This document shows positions 39,701 through 52,002 of a stretch of DNA of 64,000 nucleotides, piece by piece (within the stretch, counting starts at the first letter, position 1; every line of letters starts with the position of its first letter). The DNA comes from Torreya grandis (Eukaryota; Streptophyta; Pinopsida; Cupressales; Taxaceae). The notes below the pieces were generated by a model. It did not search any database and had not been told where the DNA came from. It was given only the letters and a program-made list of their open reading frames with translations. Made by a program: the position numbers and the translations under genes. The stretch lies in assembly GCA_037957365.1 (NCBI GenBank), contig JARHVA010002373.1, positions 1,892,501-1,956,500 of the forward strand, written 5' to 3'.

Positions 39701-42031
39701 TATATAATTTTTAGGTTCTAATAGAATATTTTTGAAAAAAATTGGGATTTTATCTTATTTTTCAAGTTTGCCTCTTTTTTTGCACGTTGGTTACCTCTCA
39801 TCATATACTACACATGCAAAATTATTCTATAAGGTAATTGAAAGTATGTATTTACATTTTATTTACTTACATTTAATTCCAACATTTATTTATACACTTC
39901 ATGGTAAGCTCAGTTATTTTTTTGTTATGTTCTTTTCCAAAGCACCATCCCATGTTACACTATTATGACACGTGACAAGCTCTAGGTGGGGAATATGTAT
40001 ACACGTCATATTTTTCAATTTATCATTTATTGATGCTTTCTCTTACAATGAAAATTTGAGCATAAATCTCCTTAAGTGCATGCCTTAGATGGTGCACTGG
40101 TAAAGAGATGGGTAGGCTTGTGGTGTTTTTTAAGAGATATTATTATCTATGTCATGATCATGTCATTCCTATTTCTATTTCATCTTTCTCATATTTGTAT
40201 TAATACCTACCTCCTATCCTAACTCATTAAAATATGTCAATGCCCTCATCCCCTATGACATTGTCTAGATTGATACCATATGTTTATCATCTTTTACCTT
40301 CATGTACTATATTGACCAATCCATTGTAATTCTAAGACTACTTATTGACATTTGTATTATATCAATTTGGCTAATGCTAGCTGACATATTTTGACTATAT
40401 TGGTCTCACTGATTATATTAGATTATTATTTAGGGTTGGTTTTGGTTACTTTACCATTATATATATAATTCATATTTCATTCAAAGATAATAAGATACAT
40501 TATATTCACTCTACTTTTGCTTAAATTTCTATGCTAAGTCACATTTGGAGGAGTTAGAGGTAGAATCTTGTCTTGAAGGAAGATTGTATTATGAAATTAT
40601 TAGATATATAATATAAGTCATTGATAGTATTCTTGGGTATTATAAAAACTATTTTAGTTCTTCACAAGCACAAAAATCTCTTTCAAACCACCATTATCCA
40701 AGGGATAGATTGAAGATCAGTGGGTCCACTCCAAGGTGAGAATTTATAACCTTATACACTCTCCTTAATTTTATTTAGTATATAGATGCAGCTTCTTACT
40801 TAGTGAATAAATGCATGTGTATCCTTGTCTAGGTTCTCTCTACATTTATACTTAGTATGGCTATAGGATTTATTAGTCTTTCCATATTCCATTTTAGGTT
40901 GCCTAGACCACCATTTTTCAAGCATAGAATCTTATCCCTTTTAATAATTTTAAGTTTTCCCATTTAGTTTAATTTACTTACATAATTAATTAAATTACTT
41001 ATTTACAATAGATTAATTACATAGATGTATAATTAGATATATATCATTATGTGATAGGCTTAACTTGTTTAGACCCGTTTCCTTTGATATTGGTGATATA
41101 TGTACCCCTCTTTATAGGTATACCAAATCCATTGGTCACTACTTGAATATTTGGTATCATAAGATCTATTTGATTAACCTTTTCCAAGTTTTGATCTCTT
41201 GAGATACGATAGTTGCAAGTTAATCCTATCTAATGCACACTTACACTACTTGTAATAAAAATGTGGAACCACATAGTGGGTTCACTAGAATTAATGTCAA
41301 ATATATTTAGTGTCACTAGACTCAAACATACATTACCCATAATAAATCAAATCACATCATTAAAGGCAAATTTATATTTTATTTTTGCATGATTGAAATA
41401 GAATGAAGACTATTCATACCCCCACCATGAATAGATTGCTCATATATTTGAATTTAAATAAAAAACATTCATGTTTTTAAAATGTTCATGAAAAAGTTTC
41501 ATAACTTTGAAACTATAATTTTGAACTTTAAAAATGGGCATGAACAAGAAAATTGAACTTTGAAAATGTGCATCAACAATATCATTACATTTTTAAATTT
41601 TAGAAATGTGCATTAACAAGTATCATGATCCATGAATATGTTCCAAATGATATAAAATGCCATGCATATATATGCTCAATTGTAGCTATATCTGAAAAAT
41701 GTAACTCTGATCTTTTAACTTTTTAACATTTGCTCATGCATACTTATTCAAGTGTGTATGATTTTATACTTTAAGTATTTTAAAAGTGAGTACATATGCA
41801 TGTCATATGCCCTCATAATATGTACCGTATTATATAGGATGATCTTTTTAAAAATTTAAATCTTTGAACCCTATATTTTGTATATTTAAACCATGTAATT
41901 TATCCCAAATATGATTTTTGTCTATTCATGGAGCCTTGGATCGCTAAGACAAGCCCATTGTGATTCCCCTCTTTTGAGATGATGGATGTAGCTTAAAACT
42001 CACTCATCTCAAAATAAGAGTTAATCATGTA
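36744..42031. other. Unrecognised AT-rich stretch
   Basis: The longest frames are under 100 codons and none looks like a known family. 38905-39140 contains a degenerate short repeat built on ACTACATCA(A/G)C(C/T)AT-like words. 41470-41630 contains three or four diverged copies of a ~45-bp unit with ACTTT(G/A)AAAATG(T/G)GCAT(C/G)AACAA. Otherwise I see nothing. Confidence 0.45.
38905..39140 (+). repeat. Degenerate short tandem repeat
   Basis: Words such as CTACATCAGC, CTGTATCAGCCATACAC and TTGTATCAACCAT recur at about 20-bp spacing, then more widely to 39140. Confidence 0.45.
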
Positions 42032-42537
42032 ACATTATGTCATCATGTGGAGATTACATTATTATGGAATAGTATATGTCTTTTTAATTGAATAATATAT
42101 GTGACATATTAAATACGAAGCATTAAAATGTCACGTCTAGATCAATATATGAATGAAGCATAGAGTAAGAGACTATTTCTAAAGTAGACTACATATTAAA
42201 AGTACATGATATAAATAAAGGCACTACTAATCAAGATCATCAAGCACAACACACAATTTCATATAATAAGGATAAGGGTCAAACATAATGGACATGAACA
42301 TGTCACAATAAATAGGTCTAAAGGTCACATACAAAGGACTTTAAGAATGTTTTATATAAGGGACATGTTTAAATGTTAAACATACTAGCAAACATTGCAT
42401 ATATAAGGCTAAAGGATATAATTAATGGACATTATAAAATGTTAAACACACAAGACAAAATCATAGAGATGTTCTAATAAGTTTTTCACACAAGGGCCAA
42501 TGGTTACACATATTAATCAAGTAATGTCTAACCTCTC
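42032..42537 (+). repeat. 506-bp tandem duplication, copy 1
   Basis: It begins ACATTATGTCATCATGTGGAG and ends at ...TAATGTCTAACCTCTC. It pairs with 42538-43042 at constant offset 506, with shared words such as GTAGACTACATATTAAAAG and GGGACATGTTTAAATGTTA. Confidence 0.9.
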
Positions 42538-43042
42538 ACATTATGTCATCATATGGAGATTATGTTATCATGGAATAGTATATGTATTTTGAATTGAATA
42601 ATGTATGTGACATATTGAATATGTGGCTTAAAAGTGTCATGTCTAGATCTATATACCAATGAAGCACAACGTAAAAAACTATTTCTGAAGTAGACTACAT
42701 ATTAAAAGTGCATGATATGAATCATGGAGCCATTAATAAAGATAATCGAGAATAAAATGCAATGTAATATAATAAGGAAAAGGGTATAACATAATGGACA
42801 TGAGTTTCAAAACAAATAGGTATAAGGGTTGCATGCAAAGGACATTAACAATGTTGTAGATAAGGGACATGTTTAAATGTTACACATACTGGTAAACATC
42901 ACACATATAAGGATAATGGATAGAAGAAATTGAAATGTTTAAATGTTTCACATACTAGGAAAAAATATCATTGATATGTTCCAATAATATTTTCACACAA
43001 GGACCAATGGCTACACATATTAAGCAAGCAATGTCTAACCTC
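42538..43042 (+). repeat. 506-bp tandem duplication, copy 2
   Basis: It begins ACATTATGTCATCATATGGAG, and differences from copy 1 are substitutions and small indels (roughly 15% by eye). It ends with AATGTCTAACCTCTT. Confidence 0.9.
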
Positions 43043-44100
43043 TTAAGCAAGAAAGTAAAAATATCTAAGTATAAAGCAAGTGTAAACTACTATATAACAT
43101 TCATATGTATCAATGTCATATTATAAAAAACCAGCACATCCATGTAGCACAATGTGATATATGAGTAATTATCAAGACATTTCTAAGATACATATCTTGA
43201 CATGGTAGATATGTCATAAAAATATATATTCTATTAATAATGTAAATTGTAGAATTAGATACACTAAACATAGGCATGGTCACTTAATAGAGGGGAATAT
43301 ATCATATAATAATCCATGTAATTATGTACATATTGTATCACACTAATATAGCTTTTTAAATGCATGTGTGCTTTAAAAATAATGTGATATCTACCAAAAT
43401 ATGTGATAACAACATATGTAAAAAAGTAAACTAGCAAATCCTATCATGCTCAGGTCTTGATGTTTTATTTTTAAAAATATTTTGAATGTTGTTTTTTTGA
43501 AATATTTGTATTTTTGATAGTTTTAAAATGAAATTAGTCTATGGTCCCATCAATTAGAGGAGCATAGTTCATCCTTAGATCGTAGATGTTGAGAATAATT
43601 TTTCATAGCAATAAAGTGCTACATGTAGATGTATCTGAATCTGAAAAGGCATCAAGTGTTGTAGTGTAATTATCTTGATCACTATTAATAGTATATTTTT
43701 TAGGATGTATAACTCAAAAAGGTGTAGGACTTGGTAGAGTTTTTTGTATAATATATGAATTTATCTCTTCATGTATTTTTTATGGAACATATTCAACTAT
43801 CTGAGGTAGTGTCTTAGGACATGATGTAAAATATTTAGATTTTTTTACATTTTGAGTGACTTTTTGATATGAAGTTTTATATTTAGGAGGATGTACCACA
43901 TTACTTGAAACTAACTATATATAAATATTATTTATAGGTGAAACAAACTATTATGTACTATGCACTTAAATAGGTTCCATAATTTTGTTTGTATTATGAA
44001 ATTGAATGGGTGCAATAACTATTTTTGTACTGTGCTCTTGAATAGGTGCCATAACCAATTATGGTGGCCATGGGGGAGGAAGAGAAGTTACCACTAACTA
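43043..44100. other. Unrecognised stretch left of the minus-strand gag-protease remnant
   Basis: Minus-strand text near 43560-44100 is proline-rich in places (for example P-P-P-W-P-P near 44070) and could be the downstream part of the element at 44150-46560. No RT motif is seen. Confidence 0.35.
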
Positions 44101-44149
44101 TAGATGGTAATTATATTGAATGCCTTGAAATTTAAACAATTGATTAAAA

Positions 44150-44560
44150 TGTATATACTCAAGGCATTGATGTACTCTCGATCTGGTAATGGGTGAATAT
44201 TTGGTATCCAAGGATGTCCTAATAACATATTAAATATCATTTAGTTTGGCAGGACTAGAACTAGAGTATTCAATGATATTGAACCTAGTTGAAGAGGTAG
44301 CACTATATGTCAAAGATTATTTTATGTATGTCAATCATATGATTTGAATATTCTTTATGTTGTTTTTAAATCTTGTTTTGTGTATCCAAGACTGTGAAAG
44401 AGTGTCATTATACATGCATTTTCATTTGAACAATTTTTAATCATGACATTGTGTATTTGTTTGTTGTTGATGTAAGCTCTAATAAAGAGATCATGACTAT
44501 ATAAACCATCATCATTGATTTCAATGTCATCGAATATGATCATCAATCATGGTGTTGATG
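44150..44560 (-). pseudogene. Aspartic protease of a minus-strand gypsy element, decayed
   Basis: An open stretch on the minus strand (44355-44546) reads D-D-G-L-Y-S-H-D-L-F-I-R-A, then H-N-V-M-I-K-N-C-S-N (about 44425-44455; the family has V-L-V-D-N-G-S-(A/S)), so the catalytic aspartate is now lysine. It continues L-F-H-S-L-G-Y-T-K-Q-D-L. Further left it gives F-N-M-L-L-G-H-P-W-I (about 44210-44240), the LLGRPWI end of plant gypsy protease. Gag lies upstream and RT is not found downstream. Confidence 0.65.
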
Positions 44561-44899
44561 TGCCTGCAAATATACAATCAATTCTATCTATTGGACGCCC
44601 ATATGTCTTGGGAGAAGGATACATATTGTATGCATGTTGTAACTATTAATTATTTATAATATATTTATTATCATGATTTGGGAATGGATTAAAAAATATT
44701 TTCAGCTTTGTATTGCCATTTTTATGTGGTCTAAATTCCTCCATGGGTGTGATTAGATCAATAGTATTATCATCAATATGATCTTGTATCTTATGCCTTG
44801 GATTGAAACATTTATTTTTAGAATTCCCAATACATATATGGTACTAAAAAAATGAATTAATGCTGAATCCCTTATCTTGAGGCTTTGGTTAGATCAACC

Positions 44900-46560
44900 T
44901 CTAATGGTGGAGGGAGATATATGAGATTGTAATTAAGTAATTTATGTAATAAGGCATAAGGAGATTATGGTAAAATTTAAAACCTACTCCTCTATGGAGA
45001 TTTCAATTTAAGCTTATGTGTTGGTTAATTACTTTTACTTCATTCTTGATTTCATTATATTTGACCTTGTAGTTTGGTTTGGTTTGGAACTTGATATTTG
45101 AAGAGTTGGAGCATTAAGTGCATACTTGAGCTTGTTAGAATCTATGAGATTGAATTATATTTCTTCAACTATATGGAATAAGTCATCAAAATATTTGAAT
45201 GTTTTAAACATGATTGATTCATGGAGTGGTTATAGGAAACTATATGAAGATATATTGTCATTAATTATATACCATAAAATTTGTCATCCTAGATAGCATA
45301 GTTTTATACCAGAGAACATATTCGTTGCTTGGCTCATTTGAGCCTTGCTTGAGTTAAAAAAATTATGAATAACATAGTTTTTAACCAATGTTTATAGAAA
45401 ATCGTACTATAAATTGATCTCCCAAAGGGTTAAATTCTATTACTAATTAGAGTGGAAGATCATATATCCATCATAAAGCATAGTCTTTGAGGCTTCTTGA
45501 AAATAACTTGGTTATTAATTTCTCATTGTAGGCATAATACAAGCATGTTTCATGGAATGATTGAAGATTTTACTTGGGATCAATTTAACCTTCATAAATT
45601 AGTAGCTTAGGAGCTACAAATCTTGCTAGCAATGGGTAAGAAGCTATCTGAGGTGAAAAATGATTGTGAACAAAGTATGAGAATCCACTAAGTGACTTTA
45701 TCTATAGATACCTTGTTATAATTTTAATTATTTAGCATGTAATTATGTAATAGTTTTATTAATAGAGTATGTATTTGGTGAGGTTGGTATTTGATCATGT
45801 GTAGTAATGAAAGGAGGTGTGTGTGATGTCATTGTATAAATAGGCATATGAATCTGTTGTATAATAAAAGGAGGTGTGTATGGTGCCATTATATAAATAG
45901 GCATATGAATCTATTGTAAAAATTGTGATGCCCATATATCTTGGGGTGATTTCACATATGTAAATGGAGGTATTGATATAGTAATATAATAAATAGTAGT
46001 AACTCTAGAGGATTTAAAACTCTAAAAGGTGCCTCTTGTTTTTGTGCTTAAGATGACAAAATATTTTAATGATGTGTAGTTTTACATGCTAGGAGTTATT
46101 GGACAAATTTGTCCACTTTTTTGGGACATTATTAAATTCCTTGATGGAAATAGGAATTTTATTTTATTTTATTAGGTTATATCCAATTAAGTTCATTAGG
46201 ATTAATTCTATTGTAAATTTCAAGATTATCTTGACTGTCATGCATAGTTTCATTATTCAGGTATCATGTTCATCACTAACATTATCTTCAATGTGGATAT
46301 AATTTTGGAGAGTTGCATTATAATAGTGGTCAAAAGTGTCTATGTTATCCATTTTAAAATATAAAAATTGAATTTGAATATGTTCTATAAGAGTTACACT
46401 AAATATAACACTATTCCTTAGAAGAATAGATGATATGACCTTCTTGAGTGGCATGAAAAGGTGTAAAATAAAAATGAAAATATGGGTAACTAGACATGAT
46501 GTGTTTGATTTATAGACTCTCAAATATACTAATCTTAATTGTAAAATAGTGAACATGGTC
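44900..46560 (-). pseudogene. gag of a minus-strand gypsy element, decayed
   Basis: On the minus strand, capsid-domain text includes L-F-S-R-S-L-K-D-Y-A-L, a stop, W-I-Y-D-L-P (about 45435-45495) and L-K-Q-G-S-N-E-P-S-N-E-Y-V-L-W (about 45305-45350), matching the family pattern LFPxSLxGxALxWF...LPxxSI followed by KQxxxESFxxYxxRW. Upstream, at 45810-45925, is a proline-rich 19-residue in-frame repeat, and 46257-46556 is an open stretch of 99 codons without recognised homology that may be the N-terminus. Many stops are present. Confidence 0.6.
45810..45925 (-). repeat. 57-bp (19-codon) in-frame tandem repeat in gag spacer
   Basis: Two units start at 45810 and 45867 (offset 57). Read on the minus strand each encodes Q-(Q/stop)-I-H-M-P-I-Y-(T/I)-M, three variable residues, then T-P-P-F. 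The period is an exact multiple of three. Confidence 0.8.
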
Positions 46561-46848
46561 TAAAGGGTAATAAATAAAAAGGATTCCATCATCCTATATC
46601 CATACTATCTCATCTCTAAGTTACATTGAGATTAATCTCCCAAGGCTAACCTCTTATTTATGCACTAAAATAAAAAAGATCAAAGGATTCATAAGGTTGG
46701 AAAATAAAAAGATAGGCATCTATGATATACTATGAGGTATGTGAAAAATATAATATTTATATAGTGTATCTAATGGATTAAGTATTAGGGTAGTAACCCT
46801 CACATCATGACTCAAGTAAAATTGAAGACATATTTACCTAGAATGATG
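46561..46848. other. Short unrecognised flank
   Basis: AT-rich sequence left of the gag-only LTR element; no feature seen. The insertion duplicated CTAAT at its right edge. Confidence 0.5.
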
Positions 46849-46853
46849 CTAAT
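46849..46853. repeat. 5-bp target-site duplication of the 8.3-kb element, left copy
   Basis: CTAAT is repeated exactly at 55148-55152. Confidence 0.85.
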
Positions 46854-47647
46854 TGTTGGGTGAATATTTTGTCGGCCAGCTAACTAGTGACCAAAATAGT
46901 TCCTATCACCACAGCATAGGGAGATTGGTCATCCAATGTTGTAGGTTTACCACATCCAAAGGGGAAAAATCTCTCCTCTCATCAAGGGGAGGTTCCCTAT
47001 TAAATATGCAGCGCTATATACAATATAAATAAGAAGAAAATAACACATGGGGGTAGAATAAACCATCCATCTCTCTTCTTTCAGAGATGATGCTCATAGA
47101 CAAAGGAGAAAATATTGGTGGAAACACTGAAGGCACTTCTCTTCTTTTAGAAGTGTTCTTGCAGGAAACAACATGAGTTTCTTTTAGGTAGTAAAAGTAA
47201 CCAAAAGTGCAGAGTAACCAATAGCCTGAGATGTAGCGCAAAGTCTCCACCTCGACTACCCAAGAGTGAAATACGAAGAACAATGGGGGCACAAAGTTGT
47301 CCTAAGGTCCTTTACACAGAAAGAAAATAAAAACACACACTGAAGACAACTATGACATCACAAAGTCTAAAAGTAGGTGGCTTCAGGACACCTTCCTTAT
47401 CACCTTCACTAGTTCTACTTTTTAAATCAAAGAAATAAAAATGCTTTTAGAAGACAGACATAAGAACAATCTCCTAAGGTAGCACAAGATATAACAACAC
47501 AAAGTCTACAAGAAACTTGCTTTCTCATTTAGTCAAATAAATATGAATTACAATATGAGCTCAAAGTCTTAGTAATGCCTTTCAATTTGGGCAGAGTTTC
47601 ACTTCTGGTAAGGGGAAGATCTCCCTTCAAATGATATGAGAGATTAC

Positions 47648-47657
47648 ATTATATAGA
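47648..47657 (-). promoter_or_regulatory. Candidate TATA box in the 3' LTR
   Basis: The minus-strand word CTATATAATG is conserved at 53129-53138 in the other LTR. It lies 0.5-1.4 kb downstream of the G-box array in element orientation, a plausible core-promoter position. The start site is unknown. Confidence 0.35.
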
Positions 47658-48167
47658 GGCTTGAGGGAGGCTTGGCACTTTTTCCCATGGAGTGACCCAT
47701 TCGGTGCATTCAATGCCTTGGATGCATTCTTGGTCTTGCTAGGAAGGGCCATACTTGAGCAGGGCAACTGCCTTGACTATGGCATGTCGATTCATCTCTA
47801 GTGCCTCCTCTTGAGCCTGAATCTCTCATTCCATCACCTACTTAGCTGCACAACTGTCTATTCTACTTGTATCTCATAGGGGACAAATAAATGGTGCTTT
47901 CAATGTTTACAAGCCTCTAATATCTACCTGATGAACTACTTTAGCTACTAGAATTAGCTCTTGCTAAGTTTCCCTCTTTTTCTTTTCTTTCTCTTGGTCC
48001 TAGCCTTAGAGTCTTTTGAATGCATTCGGGTCCATGCTTTAAGTCTGCTAAAATCAACAGACACTTCATTGTGACAAATTTTACATTTGTGGGCCCGTCA
48101 TTCTTCCTAGTAACTCTCGCGTGTCTTTCTCACTTGCCATGGTCACTTTATACTATGACACAGGTGA

Positions 48168-49083
48168 GGACATGTGGCGGTATCTACAGCATCAAAATAG
48201 GCTTATCAAAATAAGCTTTGAAACTTGTTATTAGCTAGAGGCATGGATGCAAACACGTGACAGCTTTCACTGCACTAATATGGGACACGTGGTGAGTTCC
48301 GCACTTTGAAGCTTCATTTGAAACTGTGTCTCGGCATGTGACACTTGGTAGCATCCACTACACTTTGAGGCTCAAAAATTTCCCAAAGGGAACTTGCCCT
48401 TCAGGGTCTTGAAAAAGGTTTGCTTCCAAATGTCGAGTGTCCCTCTGCGAAGGTGTCTGCCCTTCGAGATCTTCCAAGTGGGCTTCAGGTCTTTGATTTC
48501 TTTGGTGGTCTACTGGTCCTTTATTTCCTTCAGACAAAATGTTTGAAGGAATTCCTTCAGAAAATTTGTTTAAAGGAAATCCTTTCCTTGGCTTCATGCA
48601 TGCCTCTACATTGTGAGTGCCCCCTTTTATGACACGTGGTGCCTTCCATCATTTTTAACTAGATACACGTGGCATCTTCCACTGAAACTTACCAAAGACA
48701 CGTGGCATCTTCCACTATTAACACTTGGTAGCATCCACCTTTTTGGGCCTTTGCAAAACCATAGAAATGCTTGGGGCTCAATCAGGTTCTCATAGATGAT
48801 GACACTTGTCAGCCTCCACCGATCTCTACTAGGGGTACATGGCACTATCCAAATACATTTGTTAGTCATGAAAATGCAGACACTTGGTGCATTCCACTTC
48901 ATTTAGTCACTCATCCCTGGGCCCACCATGGTCTTTGCTCAAAATAGTGAAGCTAAGGGAAGAGACTATGGATATTGACACTTGGAGGCTCCCAACAAGC
49001 TTCAAGAGGGACACGTGGAAATATCTACCAATTAATAAACAAAGTTTAGTGGGGCTCGACCGTCGACACTTGGCAACATCTGC
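48168..49083. promoter_or_regulatory. Array of about 14 G-box/ABRE-like motifs in the left LTR
   Basis: A ~19-bp motif close to GACACGTGGCANCATCCAC recurs at about 48168, 48251, 48284, 48340, 48631, 48664, 48697, 48721, 48801, 48834, 48879, 48977, 49010 and 49065. The palindromic G-box CACGTG is intact in about six copies (48251, 48284, 48631, 48664, 48697, 49010). Others carry CACTTG, CATGTG or similar. Spacing of 32-34 bp recurs. ACACGTGGC is the classic plant ABRE/G-box bound by bZIP and bHLH factors (established knowledge). Its role in this LTR is inference. Confidence 0.7.
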
Positions 49084-49127
49084 CTGACTCTTTCTTTTGT
49101 GTATGCTTCTTTTCTTAATTGAGGCAG

Positions 49128-49400
49128 CCTTTGAACCTTAAAACTTGGTGTGTTAAACTAATTAAATTTCAAACCTATTAAACTGATGAACCAAAATGGT
49201 TCAAGGTTTAATAATTCAAGCTTTTGAAACTTGTTAAGTGATCAAGGCCGTGAAACCTTGAAATGGTCAAACTTTGAACCTCTGTCAAAGCGCTTAGATA
49301 TTGTTGATGATGTTGAACCTTTGAACCCATTGAACCCATTGAACTAAAAAGGTTTAAGGTTCAATGGTTTAATCCTTGTTTTGATGCTTGCCGATAGACC
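49128..49400. repeat. TTGAACC/GGTTCAA inverted-repeat region in the left LTR
   Basis: Words TTGAACC and CATTGAAC recur, followed by GGTTTAAGGTTCAATGGTTT in the opposite sense (for example 49314-49378). The region could fold as imperfect hairpins. It is conserved in the other LTR at 54605-54870. Confidence 0.7.
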
Positions 49401-49656
49401 CTTTTTGATTGAACCAAAGTGCTAACCCATATCTGAAGGTGACCAAGTATTAGAAACTAGTTCTTTTGATTGAAATCACTTGTAGAAGCCTTTGAACTGA
49501 TTGAACCTACTAATACTTTTACCAAAAAGTTAAGAAAATGATGAAATTGAATGCTTAAAACAAATTTTTGGAAAGAGAAGGGACAATTTTGGCCATGCAG
49601 GACCAAAATAGTCATATGTTGTCTAAAAAATGAGGAGTCATTTTTCAAGGACAATA

Positions 49657-50169
49657 GCTGGCTCCGGTTGGGGAACTTCCTTCAGTTGGAAACTTGAAAT
49701 AGCTGAGGGGAGTAGAAACCAAAATCTATGGTGCCTTGAAGTGTGCCATTGGGCTACAGAGTCATGCTACTCAAAAAGAAAGGCTCCAAAAGAAATAAAC
49801 AAAAAACACAAAGCATAAATAGAAACTATACAAATATACATATGTACAAGTGAACTTATCTGATACTTCAAGAATTGAAGTAATTCAGATGCTGCTCATC
49901 ATGGGACAATGAAAGGGGATGCCATCCTAGTAAACCAGTAGGAAACCATTTTGCCCCCAAAAATGGTGATGGGTGAATGGAGATCTCCACTAGGAAACCA
50001 ATTTGTTGCGTCTTCCTCTTGGCTCTTTCTTCTTCTTGCCCCATGGCAGGATGTGGTCTTCAATTTGAAAACCATAACTCCTTGCTCTCTTGGCGAAGGG
50101 CTCCTTTTGCTGATTTTAGAGTATAGCAGAATGGTCCACCACCATAGCTTTTTGTTCTATTAGTTTAGT
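49657..50169 (-). other. Internal 3' untranslated region of the gag-only element
   Basis: It lies between the gag stop and the 3' LTR. No coding pattern was found and no strong polypurine tract is visible next to the LTR, so the plus-strand primer is not identified. Confidence 0.5.
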
Positions 50170-52002
50170 TTAGCACATATTTTGATTGTCAGCATTTGAC
50201 CCCTGATAAACCATCAGCTCAACATCTCCTTTGGTGTGAAGGAGTTCAATCTCTTCATCTTGAGTAGTGTTCAATCCAAGCAACAGAGATCTACATCCAG
50301 CATGAGTAGAAGAATTGATGATATCAGATTCCAAGATCCAAGCATCATCAGAAGTTGATCTTCTATTAGATTTATCTTCATCAGAGATGGAAGATCCTTC
50401 TTGATTTGTATTGCACCCTACCAATTCTTTTGATGCTTGATTTGGATCAAATCCTAGATTGCCAACCATGGGACTTTGATTAGCTAAGACATGAGCATCC
50501 TCTATGGTCAAGGAGTAATTACCCCTGCTTGAAGGCTCAAACAAAATTTGAGTAGCAGGGGCTAACATTTGGGTGACCACAATCTTTGCCTTAGACAGGT
50601 CCACACCTAGCTCTTTACTAATGTTTAACTGCTCAGGATTGGCTTGCAGGGATTCAAACTCAGTCATTTGAATTTCAGATTTCTTGACATGATGAATCAT
50701 GTCAAATGACTGAGATGGACTTGGAAGAGAGGATGGGAGTTTATCCTTTTGGTTTTTGGGAGGGGGAGGACTGATTTGCGAAGTTGAAGTAGAAGATGTA
50801 GAGATGTTTGATATACTAAGCTTCTTGGCAATCACTGGGTCTTTTGATTGGAAAGGTAGAGTGGTTCCCTGCTTAGCAATTGGAATTGCATGCTAAGTTC
50901 ATTCCTTTGTTCTTTCTTTATCAACTTGCTAGGCTGACTGATTCTCAGACCTGGTGAATACTGTGTATGATCCCTCAAATGCTTCACCTTCACTTTTGGG
51001 TTCATCCTGGTAATTCAGGAAACTAATGTGGGAGTCACCAGCTGATTCTTTTAGATCCTCCCTAAAGAGATTAGTGACATTTTCTTGCTCAAACTCAGGT
51101 TGGAAATAGGAAACATGTTCTATTTCTAGATATCCAACTACTGAGTTGGTTGGAGGTGCTTCAAGGGCAAGGCTCCTCTGTGGGGGAAGAAGACGATTTG
51201 GTTGCCCTTGACTTCTAGCAGTGTTGCCTTGATATGGCTGATTGGGAAATGTCCTCCTTGGTGCATCTCTATATAGAGGAGCAGAAGGCATACCTTGGGC
51301 CATTTGCCTTTTCAAGGCTAACAATTCATTTGCCAGCTTTTGTATTATTGGGTCAGTGGTGGCTATGGGTGAGTATTCAAAAGATGAAAAGGATTTACCT
51401 TTGTTCGGGTCTCTCCTTATCTTTCTTGCCAAGATAAGGTCATCTTATAGCTCAGTAGCCAAGTCTTGAGCATCCTCAAGGTCTATGTGTCTAGCCCATT
51501 TCAATAGAAAACTTACTTCAGGCAGCTATGAGTTGATGAAGAAGCATTTGAGATTCTGAGGTGTTGGTTGTGTGACCATGGGAATCCTGTGCCTCAGCTT
51601 GTTGAACTTGGCAATAAAATCCATCATAGGCTCATGAGGTTCCTTCTTCATCTGAGTGAGTTGGGCTAGCAAAGCATGCACATCCTCTATAGGGTTGAAC
51701 TTGGCTTCAAACTTGGCTTTAAGTGTATCCCAGTCAGTCACTGATCTAGCTTGCAGATGGTAGAACTAGTCTGTAGCAGCACCTTGTAGTGTCTCCACAA
51801 CAACCCTGACTGCCACATCTTTGAATTCCACCCCTATCACACCATAGGCTATGTTGAAGGTTGTAATGTGTTCATCAGGGTGAACTATCCCATCACCAAA
51901 TAATTTGGGGAAATTCTTTCTTGAACTACGTGGGAGTTCATGCAGAGGTGGAGTCAAGTTGAGTGGACTAAAATATTTACCCTAGGGGCCTTGAACTGCC
52001 AT
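50170..52002 (-). pseudogene. gag frame of the 8.3-kb element: one frame, seven premature stops
   Basis: From ATG at 52002 a single minus-strand frame of about 610 codons runs to TAA at 50170 with no frameshift. Its open pieces are 51957-51766, 51741-51526, 51432-50929 and 50835-50170. The N-terminal third is a plant Ty3/gypsy gag capsid domain: F-G-D-G-I-V-H-P-D-E-H-I, then S-V-T-D-W-D-T-L-K-A-K-F-E-A-K-F, then E-P-M-M-D-F-I-A-K-F-N-K-L, then D-P-I-I-Q-K-L. The C-terminal part is S/Q/P-rich (S-T-S-S-T-S-T-S-Q-I and P-P-P-P-K-N) and acidic, and lacks a recognisable CCHC knuckle. Premature stops sit at TAG, TAA or TGA codons one transition from CAG, CAA, CGA or TGG. Gag would form particles; the non-knuckle C-terminus is unusual. 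Confidence 0.85.

Larger units (their letters stand above)
46854..49656 (-). repeat. 3' LTR of the gag-only element (left copy)
   Basis: Plus-strand text starts TGTTGGGTGAATATTTTGTC and ends ...TTTTCAAGGACAATA. It matches 52338-55147 throughout, including the G-box array (48168-49080) and the TTGAACC-rich hairpin region (49128-49400). Confidence 0.9.

Noticed and set aside
48020..49087. Several 60-90-codon frames on both strands inside the 2.8-kb LTRs
   Set aside because: They are not consistently kept between the two LTR copies and have no family resemblance; LTR sequence explains them.
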